Positions 53,921-61,418 of a stretch of DNA of 64,000 bases are shown here, in pieces. Source of the DNA: Spirulina sp034932185 (lineage in GTDB: Bacteria; Cyanobacteriota; Cyanobacteriia; Cyanobacteriales; Spirulinaceae). The translations under genes were made by a program, and so were the position numbers. The notes below the pieces were generated by a model. The model saw nothing but the letters and a program-made list of their open reading frames with translations. It made no database searches and was not told the DNA's origin. The stretch is from the NCBI RefSeq assembly GCF_034932185.1, contig NZ_JAYGHW010000092.1, positions 51,500-115,499 on the forward strand. Reading direction: 5' to 3'. Positions within the stretch are counted from its first letter, which is position 1, and every line of letters starts with the position of its first letter.

Positions 53921-55771
53921 GTGAACAACAGCAAAAACAAAAAGTGGCGCAACGCCGGACTGTACGTCCTCCTCGTCATCGTCCTTCTCGCCCTCGGCTC
54001 CGCCCTCTTCGAGAGTCCCCGCGACACCAAAGAAGTTTGGAAATATAGCCGCCTGATCCAAGAAGTACAAACCGGCAAAATTGAGACGATCAAACTTTCC
54101 TCCGATCGCACTCAAGCCCTCGTGACATCCCCCGAAGGCGCACAAATCCTCGTTAACCTCCCCAACGACCCCGAACTGATCAACATCCTCACCACCAACG
54201 GCGTAGATATCGCCGTCCAACCCCCCAAAGATGATGGTGTGTGGTTCCGGATCCTCAGTAGCCTCTTTGTGCCTGCGCTGTTGCTCATCGGTTTATTCTT
54301 CCTCGTCCGCCGCGCCTCCAGTGGCCCCGGCTCCCAAGCGATGAACTTTGGCAAATCCAAAGCCCGCGTCCAAATGGAACCCCAAACCCAAGTCACCTTT
54401 GGCGATGTGGCAGGGATTGAACAGGCGAAATTGGAACTCACCGAAGTTGTAGACTTCCTCAAAAATGCCGATCGCTTCACCGCCATTGGCGCGAAAATTC
54501 CTAAAGGCGTGCTGCTTGTCGGCCCTCCCGGAACCGGGAAAACCCTCTTAGCCCGTGCCGTTGCCGGTGAAGCGGGTGTACCCTTCTTCAGCATTTCCGG
54601 CTCGGAATTTGTGGAAATGTTCGTCGGTGTGGGGGCTTCCCGTGTTCGCGATCTGTTCGAGCAGGCAAAGACCAACGCCCCTTGTATCGTCTTCATTGAT
54701 GAAATTGACGCAGTGGGTCGCAGTCGCGGCGCAGGTCTCGGTGGTGGTAACGATGAGCGGGAACAAACCCTCAACCAACTACTCACAGAAATGGATGGCT
54801 TTGAAGGCAACACCGGCATCATTATCATTGCCGCCACGAACCGCCCCGATGTCTTAGATGCGGCTCTACTCCGTCCCGGTCGTTTTGACCGTCAAGTGGT
54901 GGTCGATCGCCCCGACTATGCAGGCCGCAGCGAAATTCTCAACGTCCATGCCCGGGGCAAAACCCTGGCCAAAGATGTGGATCTCGATAAAATCGCCCGC
55001 CGTACCCCCGGCTTTACCGGTGCGGATCTCTCCAACCTCCTCAACGAAGCGGCGATCCTCGCTGCCCGTCGCAACCTGACGGAAATTTCCATGGATGAAG
55101 TCAACGATGCCATTGATCGCGTCTTGGCGGGGCCGGAGAAAAAAGACCGGGTGATGAGCGAACGGCGCAAAACCCTTGTGGCCTATCACGAAGCAGGTCA
55201 TGCTCTTGTGGGGGCGCTGATGCCGGATTATGACCCGGTGCAAAAAATCAGCATCATTCCTCGGGGTCGGGCTGGCGGCTTAACCTGGTTCACCCCCAGT
55301 GAAGATCGCCTCGATTCCGGTTTATCCTCCCGTTCCTACCTCCAAAACCAAATGGCCGTCGCCCTTGGCGGTCGGGTGGCTGAAGAAATCGTCTTTGGTA
55401 CGGAAGAAGTCACCACCGGAGCCTCCAGCGACCTCCAACAGGTGGCGCGGGTGGCCCGCCAAATGGTGACGCGGTTCGGGATGAGCGAGCAACTGGGGCC
55501 GGTGGCTCTCGGTCGTCAGTCTGGGAACGTGTTCATGGGTCGGGATATTGCCTCGGATCGGGATTTTTCCGATGAAACGGCGGCAATGATTGACGAAGAG
55601 GTGCGTAAATTGGTGGATCAAGCCTACGCCCGAGCCACCCAAGTCCTCAACGAAAACCGCCACATCCTCGATAAATTGGCGGAAGTGTTGGTGGATAAGG
55701 AAACCATTGATGCGGAAGAGTTACAGGTGATTCTCAATAGCAACGATGTGAAGATGGCGGCGATCGCCTAA
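53921..55771 (+). CDS. ftsH: Membrane AAA protease FtsH
   Basis: A 616-residue thylakoid or plasma-membrane ATP-dependent zinc protease. Two N-terminal membrane helices (about 10-28 and 108-127) flank an extracytoplasmic domain. The AAA module has Walker A GPPGTGKT (201-208) and Walker B IVFIDEIDAVG. The protease has HEAGH (His423, Glu424, His427). FtsH complexes remove damaged D1 during photosystem II repair. The start is a GTG with a good ribosome binding site. Which of the cyanobacterial FtsH paralogues it is cannot be settled here; the sequence looks like the FtsH2/FtsH4 group. Confidence 0.95.
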   Translation: MNNSKNKKWRNAGLYVLLVIVLLALGSALFESPRDTKEVWKYSRLIQEVQTGKIETIKLSSDRTQALVTSPEGAQILVNLPNDPELINILTTNGVDIAVQPPKDDGVWFRILSSLFVPALLLIGLFFLVRRASSGPGSQAMNFGKSKARVQMEPQTQVTFGDVAGIEQAKLELTEVVDFLKNADRFTAIGAKIPKGVLLVGPPGTGKTLLARAVAGEAGVPFFSISGSEFVEMFVGVGASRVRDLFEQAKTNAPCIVFIDEIDAVGRSRGAGLGGGNDEREQTLNQLLTEMDGFEGNTGIIIIAATNRPDVLDAALLRPGRFDRQVVVDRPDYAGRSEILNVHARGKTLAKDVDLDKIARRTPGFTGADLSNLLNEAAILAARRNLTEISMDEVNDAIDRVLAGPEKKDRVMSERRKTLVAYHEAGHALVGALMPDYDPVQKISIIPRGRAGGLTWFTPSEDRLDSGLSSRSYLQNQMAVALGGRVAEEIVFGTEEVTTGASSDLQQVARVARQMVTRFGMSEQLGPVALGRQSGNVFMGRDIASDRDFSDETAAMIDEEVRKLVDQAYARATQVLNENRHILDKLAEVLVDKETIDAEELQVILNSNDVKMAAIA

Positions 55772-55814
55772 TTCCCCCGGCTCACAACAGAGCCTCACAA
55801 TCCAAAATCATTTC

Positions 55815-55839
55815 AAAGGGAGCATTGCTCCCTTTTTTT
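55815..55839 (+). terminator. Intrinsic terminator after ftsH
   Basis: A perfect 9-bp stem, AAAGGGAGC/GCTCCCTTT, with a 3-base loop and a seven-T run. Confidence 0.93.
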
Positions 55840-55897
55840 ATGGTTTGCTGACGAATCACTATGTATAGCGTGTTATAAGATCAAGGCTGATTGAATT

Positions 55898-55913
55898 ACA
55901 CTACATCTTGTTA
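55898..55913 (+). promoter_or_regulatory. Possible NrdR box upstream of nrdA
   Basis: ACACTACATCTTGT matches 12 of 14 bases of the NrdR consensus as I recall it and lies 20 bp before the nrdA ATG. A weaker half-match (ACTATGTATAGCGTGT) lies at 55858-55873, start to start 40 bp, which is longer than the usual pair spacing of about 31 bp. Regulation by NrdR is therefore only suggested. Confidence 0.35.
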
Positions 55914-55933
55914 CGGCAACCATTCACACAACC

Positions 55934-58900
55934 ATGACCCTAGCGACATCAAAACCGATCACTTCCCAAAAAAATGACCTCCAAGTCATCAAACGGGATG
56001 GAACCACAGCCCCCCTCAACGTTAAGCGCATCCGCGAGGTAGTGGAATGGGCCTGTGAGGGTTTGGCGGTTTCCACCATTACCCTCGAAGCGGGCTTGAA
56101 AACCCGTTTACGCCCTGGGGTCAGCACCCGCGAAATTCAGGACAACCTGATTGATTGCGCCTTGGGGATGTGTAGCCCCGATGAACCGGATTGGCGTTAC
56201 GTTGCCGGTCGCCTCCATATCTGGAGCCTGTGGAAGGATACCCTCGTGGCGCGGGGCTACCAGTATGGGGATTATCCCAAGACCGTTGCCACCCAAATTG
56301 CCGCCAATGCCTACGATCGCCGCATCCTCACCTACACCCCCGATGAACTGACCCAAGCCGGTTCCTGGATCAAATCCGATTGGGATCTAGACTACGATTA
56401 CGCGGGGGCCGTGATGTTTACGAAGCGTTATCTCCTCCCCAATGAATTGCCCCAAGAAGCCCTGTTAACCTGCGCCTTGCTCATTGCCTCGGTAGAGCAA
56501 GGGGAGGCGCGGATGATTTGGGCAAAACGGATTTATGAGGCGATCGCCCAACGGAAAATTTCCCTCGCCACCCCCATCCTCGCTAACCTGCGGGTTCCCG
56601 GCGGCTCCCTCGCCTCCTGTTTCATCTCCGCCATGGAGGACAACCTAGAGAGCATCTTCCATGAAATCACCAACACCGCTCGGATCAGCAAAAACGGCGG
56701 CGGTGTGGGCATGAACGTTTCCCGGATTCGGGCTACGGGGTCAACGGTGATGGGCAAACCCAACGCCAGCGGCGGCGTTCTCCCTTGGGTGAAGTTGCTC
56801 AATGATACGGCGATCGCTGTGAACCAGGGTAAATTCTGCCCCATTGCGGCGTAAGTTGCAATGAAAACTCCTCTAATTGCTGGGAACTCTCTAGTTGTCA
56901 ATCATACCGAACAAGAATTGGTGCTAAACTAGAGACAATCAGCAGCCAAGGGAGTGCAAGATGTTACGAGAACAGCGTTACCAGTCAGAAATTCAGTTTA
57001 TCCAGGATAACTATTTATCCATGACCGCGAAGGAAATTTCAGAAAAACTAGGGTTAGGAATTGACACTGTTAAACGACTTGCCAAGCAGTTTGTTTACGA
57101 TGTTAATGATTCCCTTGGTATTTCTGGTCTTCCTGGTTATAAAGTTGTTGAGGGTTCCCCTATTCACGCAGTTAATGATGAAGGGACTGTTGTACGAATC
57201 CGAACCCATAAACCTATCCAACCCAGTGTAAATAAGAAGGGGTATCTTCAAGTTTGCCTTCAGGATAAAAAGAGCTACAGGGTTCATCGGCTCGTTGCCG
57301 AGAATTTTGTATCAAACCCTCACAACAAACCCCAAGTCAATCACATTGACGGGAATAAACTGAATAACTCAGCATCTAACCTTGAGTGGAGCACGAATGA
57401 AGAAAACCAATCCCATGCCATTGAAACTGGATTGTGGGATGGAATTTCTCAAAAAATATCGCAGCGTCAGATGGGTGAAGGGAACTCCCGATCCAAACTT
57501 AAAGAATCTGATGTTCTTGATATTTACCAACGTCTTCACAGGGGAGAAAGTGTCTGCTCTATAGCACGAATTTATGGTGTAAACCATGCTAATATTTGTG
57601 CTATTAAATCTGGTAAATCCTGGAAAAACTTGTACAACTTGCACTTCAAGGTTCAACGACCAGAGCGTGGTTGCTCGTAGCCCCAAGCGGGGCGAAATGG
57701 GGAGACTCCTAAGTCTAGGAGGGTGATATGGTCTGATCTGTTAGGCGACTAGCAGCAGTGGTTTAAACAAATTAAAACCACGGGGTAGGAGTAGCAAACC
57801 TACTTGAACAGAATGGGACGGCGTGCCGGGGCTGTGACAGTTTCCCTTGATATTTGGCACTTGGATATTCCTGAGTTTTTGGAGTGTCAAACTGAGAATG
57901 GTTAGTATTTAGCCCGTTATGTCAGTAATGGCATAACTGCACCCCCTGAATTGCTGGGAAACCCTAAAGCTACCCTAACCACAACATAGCTAGAAATGGC
58001 AAGTGTGACGGTCAAAAATAGAGCAGATGTAACAATGGGCAATCAGCAGCCGAGGTTCTTTAATCTGAATCAGGTTCAACGACTATTCCGTCAGGAAGTA
58101 CATTCAAGCGAATGGAAGTAGGGGGCATCCTAAACCATAGTCATTATGGTAGGATGAAGATATAGTCTGGTCTTACATGAAAATGTAAGTTGCCGTCAAT
58201 GTCTCTATAGGGCAACGTCAAAAAGCCCACGGCTATCGATGGAGTTACTGGAACGGCAGCCTTGAATGTCGCGTTTCAAGGTGAACATTAACGGATCAAC
58301 GGCGTAAAGTTTATGACCTTTTTCCGCAACTTGTAATCGTCGATGAATTCATGCGACGAGTTGTGGCTAAACAGGATTGGACATTGGTCGATCCCTACGA
58401 AGTAAAACAGGTTTTAGGGATTGAATTAGCAGAACTGTGGGGCGATCGCTTTGATGTGGCCTACGCAGAAATTGAGCAGGCTTGCAACGAAGGGCGGTTA
58501 AGGTTATTTAACCGGATCAATGCCCGCGAACTCTTCAAAATGGCCATGCGTACCCAAGTGGAGACGGGGCTACCTTACATGAGTTTCAAGGATACGATCA
58601 ACCGGGCAAATCCTAATCAGCATGAGGGCTATATTCCAGCAACAAACCTTTGTACTGAATCGTTCTCCAATGTTGTCCCCGGTCAATTTTCCCATACCTG
58701 CAACTTAGTAAGCCTCAATCTCGCCAACATCGGGGACGATCTCCCCATGCACTGCGAAACAGCCGTCCGCATTCTCGACAACACCATCGACCTCACCCAT
58801 GCCCCCTTCCAAGCCAGCCAAAACCATAACGATCGCTATCGCACCATTGGCGTGGGGGCGATGGGTCTGGCGGATTGGCTGGCGGTTCGTCGCCTAGGGT

Positions 58901-59565
58901 ATCAGCAAAAAACGGCCATTGGTGAACTCTTTGAGACCATCGGCTACCACACTACCCGCTACTCCATGGAACTATCCAAAGAACGGGGGGCTTACCCAGC
59001 ATTCCCCGGTTCGGAGTGGAGCAAGGGCCACTTGATCGGGGCGAAACCTGTGGCGTGGTTTGAGGCAAATTCTGCCAATCCGGAGCGGTGGCGCAAACTT
59101 TCCGAAGATATCCAGACGCACGGGATTCGTAACAGTCACATCACGGCGATCGCCCCTAACACCTCATCCAGCCTTGTCCAAGGTTGCACCGCCTCCATTC
59201 TCCCCACCTACAGCCGCTTCTACTACGACAAATGGGCCAAAGGTGTTGTCCCCATCGCCCCGCCCTTTATCCGCGATTATTTTTGGTTCTACCCTGAGAG
59301 CAAAACCATGGATCAAAATATCGTGGTGGACGCTGTGGCCACAATTCAGCAGTGGATTGATACGGGGATTAGTATGGAGTTGTTGTTCAACCTGAACGCG
59401 GGGGTTTACTTCCCGGAAGAGCCGGATCGCTCCCTGACTGCCAAGGATATTTTTGAAACCTTAGTTCATGCCTGGAAAAGTGGCTGTAAGGCGATCTATT
59501 ATATCCGCACAGTACAAAAAGACGACTACAAAGAATCCGACGGCTGTAGCAGTTGCGCCAATTAA
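55934..59565 (+). CDS. nrdA: Ribonucleotide reductase alpha subunit, split by two introns
   Basis: The coding sequence is three exons: 55934-56830, 57816-57902 and 58294-59565, joined in phase to give 751 residues. The 29-residue middle exon (GRRAGAVTVSLDIWHLDIPE and on) and the start of exon 3 (DQRRKVYDLFPQL) fill exactly the gap between the two long frames. The protein has an ATP-cone (VIKRDGTTAPLNVKRI). It also has the active-site cysteines Cys229 and Cys464, the radical cysteine Cys448 with Glu450 (NLCTES), the Tyr pair AIYY and the C-terminal CSSC. It makes deoxynucleotides with NrdB. Unspliced RNA would stop at 56854. Splicing is inferred from sequence. Confidence 0.9.
56831..57815 (+). 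ncRNA. Group I intron 1 in nrdA (985 nt, encodes HNH protein)
   Basis: The intron follows a GGT codon, so the 5' exon ends in T, and it ends in G, as group I introns require. Core elements are visible: P (AATTGCTGGGAA, 56875-56886), Q (CAATCAGCAGCC, 56936-56947), R (GTTCAACGACCAG, 57651-57663) and S (TGATATGGTC, about 57724-57733). GACCA in R and TGGTC in S form P7. A hairpin GCCCC/GGGGC (57680-57693) lies between R and S. The endonuclease frame lies between Q and R, in the P6 region. It interrupts the conserved NQG|GRRAGA segment. Confidence 0.88.
56961..57680 (+). CDS. Intron-encoded HNH homing endonuclease
   Basis: A 239-residue protein. An N-terminal helix-turn-helix (MTAKEISEKLGLGIDTVKRL) precedes a NUMOD4-like segment and an HNH nuclease core with YRVHRLVAENFV and then NHIDGNKLNN, so the HNH residues look intact. 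A C-terminal helix-turn-helix (SVCSIARIYGVNHANI) probably binds DNA. This matches phage-type intron homing enzymes such as I-HmuI and relatives. The ATG at 56961 has a GGGAG site nine bases before. The last codons overlap the R element of the ribozyme, so coding and RNA structure share bases. The gene is more AT-rich than nrdA. Confidence 0.88.
   Translation: MLREQRYQSEIQFIQDNYLSMTAKEISEKLGLGIDTVKRLAKQFVYDVNDSLGISGLPGYKVVEGSPIHAVNDEGTVVRIRTHKPIQPSVNKKGYLQVCLQDKKSYRVHRLVAENFVSNPHNKPQVNHIDGNKLNNSASNLEWSTNEENQSHAIETGLWDGISQKISQRQMGEGNSRSKLKESDVLDIYQRLHRGESVCSIARIYGVNHANICAIKSGKSWKNLYNLHFKVQRPERGCS
57903..58293 (+). ncRNA. Group I intron 2 in nrdA (391 nt, no ORF)
   Basis: This intron also follows a GGT codon and ends in G, between ENG and DQRRK. 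P (AATTGCTGGGAAA, from 57949), Q (GCAATCAGCAGCC, 58039-58051), R (GTTCAACGACTA, 58074-58085) and S (GAAGATATAGTC, 58156-58167) are near-canonical. GACTA and TAGTC form P7. Extra hairpins between R and S (TTCCGTCAGGAA and others) suggest the IA subgroup common in phages. P and Q are almost the same as in intron 1, so the two are related. There is no open frame; it must rely on another enzyme for mobility or be fixed. Confidence 0.88.
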
Positions 59566-59578
59566 GAAGCTTAACAAA

Positions 59579-59615
59579 TTCAGGTGAATTACAATCTTAA
59601 TTCACCTGAATTTTT
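59579..59615 (+). terminator. Intrinsic terminator after nrdA
   Basis: A perfect 12-bp stem, TTCAGGTGAATT/AATTCACCTGAA, with an 8-base loop and a five-T tail, 13 bp after the stop codon. It separates nrdA from nrdB. Confidence 0.9.
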
Positions 59616-59712
59616 AAGATTTAAAATCTATAAATGAACTTTTTGAACACTACAGACAACTTGTTTCAAAACAAAAAGATACCGCCTTCCCGAAAATGTT
59701 TTCAAAATAACA

Positions 59713-59732
59713 AAGGCTCCTAAAGGAGCCTT
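59713..59732 (-). terminator. Hairpin, possible minus-strand terminator
   Basis: AAGGCTCC/GGAGCCTT stem around a 4-base loop. On the minus strand it is followed by TGTTATTTT, on the plus strand by no T run, so it probably ends a minus-strand transcript. Confidence 0.55.
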
Positions 59733-59842
59733 CGCCAAAAACTTATTTTGAAGTCTTCAGTATCCAGAACGTCTTTACCGGCTTTGCCTTGACCCTTATG
59801 GGTAACGGGATGCCACGCTGTTTTCGTGTCTGTATCATCCTA

Positions 59843-59872
59843 TGGTGCATTAAGCCCAAGCTTAATGCACCA
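59843..59872. repeat. Perfect 13-bp inverted repeat in the nrdA-nrdB spacer
   Basis: TGGTGCATTAAGC and GCTTAATGCACCA around a 4-base centre. There is no T run on either side. It could be an operator, an RNA hairpin or the scar of a mobile element. Confidence 0.7.
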
Positions 59873-60133
59873 TCTACATTTATATTTACAGTATGTTGTG
59901 CATTCTAGGATATGTTGCTGAACCATGTCAAGAGAATTGGTCAAAATACCATCCTCATACAATCTGTTGTTGCTGCACTCCCTTTAAACGCCCCTGACCA
60001 AGCCAGTTTAGAGAAATACGATATAATCCGTAAGGCCAAAGCTATTGGATTTAGCCAAAGGTTAATCTGAGCTTAAGGCTATTTTTATGCAGTTCTGATC
60101 AACTGTATTCCATTTTCTGTAATCAATAACAAC

Positions 60134-61192
60134 ATGATTCAACTGCCCACAGCGCGAATGCCTATCAATCCCATTTTCAACCCGGAGGGGGATGACAAAA
60201 TTGAAAACCGTTCCCTGTGGTTCGGGAATGTGACCAATTTGATGCAGCTTAATGATGTGCGCTACCCTTGGGCGATCGCTCTTTATCAGCAAATGCGCGA
60301 ACAGTTTTGGATCCCTCAGAAATTGGATGTCACCCAAGATGTGACCGACTATTGGAACCTGACCCCTGAGGAGCGGCGGGGTTTTGATGGGATTTTATCC
60401 TATCTCACCTTTTTGGATTCAATCCAAACCTGTAATATTCCCCATTTGAAAAGTTGTATCACTGCCCCAGAAGTCGCCCTCTGTATGGCAGAGCAAACCA
60501 GTCAAGAGGCAATGCATTCAGCTAGTTACCAATACATGATTGAAAGCATTATCCCGGCGGAGCGGCGCAACGAGGTTTATGATTTCTGGCGCACGGATAA
60601 AGTACTGTTTGAACGGTGTAAGTTTGTCGCTAAACTGTATCAAAATTATCTAGATCAGCCCAGTGCTGAAAATTATTTCATTTCCTTGGTGGCGGATTAC
60701 CTTTTAGAAGGCTTGTACTTCTACAATGGTTTTATCTATATGTACAATCTGGCTTCACGGATGCTGATGCCAGGGAGTGCGGATATTTTCAAGCTGATCA
60801 ATCGGGATGAATTATCCCATGTGCGCTTATTTCAGCGGATTATCCCGGAAGCGATGGAAGTTTTGCCCCATTCTCAAGATTTGGTCTATGAACTGTTTGA
60901 TGCGGCGGTCAGCCAAGAAATTAAATGGTCAAACCATATTATTGGCAATCAAATTCTGGGAATTACGGAGGCGAGTACGGAGCAATATACCAAGTATTTG
61001 GCTAATTCTCGACTGCGGGCGATTGGTTTAGAGGCCATCTATCCTGATGAAAAATTCAAGAAATCGCCCTACGCCCATTTAGAGCGGTTTAGTGATACGA
61101 AAGCTGATGGCAATACGAAAGCCAATTTCTTTGAAGCGGGGGTGACGAGTTATGTAATGTCTTCTGGTTTAACCGGCTGGGATGAAATTTGA
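60134..61192 (+). CDS. nrdB: Ribonucleotide reductase beta subunit (class Ia type)
   Basis: A 352-residue ferritin-fold radical subunit. Metal ligands are seen as Asp95 (FLDSIQT), Glu125 and His128 (EAMHSASY), the glutamate in LLEGLYF, and Glu/His in DELSHVRLF. Tyr132 is at the place of the radical tyrosine (E. coli Tyr122), so it should form a tyrosyl radical with a metal pair. The C-terminal tail, needed to bind NrdA, is present (SSGLTGWDEI). It is separated from nrdA by 568 bp and a terminator, so it is probably transcribed from its own promoter. Confidence 0.95.
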   Translation: MIQLPTARMPINPIFNPEGDDKIENRSLWFGNVTNLMQLNDVRYPWAIALYQQMREQFWIPQKLDVTQDVTDYWNLTPEERRGFDGILSYLTFLDSIQTCNIPHLKSCITAPEVALCMAEQTSQEAMHSASYQYMIESIIPAERRNEVYDFWRTDKVLFERCKFVAKLYQNYLDQPSAENYFISLVADYLLEGLYFYNGFIYMYNLASRMLMPGSADIFKLINRDELSHVRLFQRIIPEAMEVLPHSQDLVYELFDAAVSQEIKWSNHIIGNQILGITEASTEQYTKYLANSRLRAIGLEAIYPDEKFKKSPYAHLERFSDTKADGNTKANFFEAGVTSYVMSSGLTGWDEI

Positions 61193-61267
61193 TGCTCCTT
61201 ACTTTCAAACAGTAAGGTATGTTAGCGGTTAAGCTACTTTTTGGCATCATGGCTTCATCGATTTGGT

Positions 61268-61319
61268 GATCCCCCCTGCCCCCCTTAAAAAGGGGGTGTT
61301 TTTTTAGGGGGGGGTGATC
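61268..61319. repeat. GATCCCCCC-bounded element, copy C, with nrdB terminator
   Basis: The element starts GATCCCCCCTGCCCCCC like copy B, has one palindrome (CCCCCTT/AAGGGGG, 61280-61296) and ends near GGGGTGATC; the right half is degenerate. The palindrome followed by TGTTTTTTT makes a good terminator for nrdB. A second small hairpin, CCTTACT/AGTAAGG, lies at about 61197-61217. Confidence 0.75.
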
Positions 61320-61418
61320 TCCCCTGACCCAGGAAAAAGGGGTTTTTTGTTTTAATGGTAGATGCTACTGAGAAATTTCTATAATCATAGAAAATTTGGA
61401 TCACATCGGAGGATGATC

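Larger units (their letters stand above)
59566..60133. other. Spacer between nrdA and nrdB
   Basis: A 568-bp spacer with no clear gene. It holds the nrdA terminator (59579-59615), a second hairpin that fits a minus-strand terminator (59713-59732) and a perfect 30-bp inverted repeat (59843-59872). On the minus strand between the last two, a 32-codon basic frame (MIQTRKQRGIPLPIRVK and on) and an overlapping start-less frame (AWHPVTHKGQGKAGKD) are open. The layout could be an sRNA gene or the remnant of a lost gene. Confidence 0.45.

Noticed and set aside
56854..58350. Frameshifted or decayed nrdA pseudogene
   Set aside because: The missing residues are encoded exactly by a middle exon, the flanks obey group I splice rules, and ribozyme core elements are present twice.
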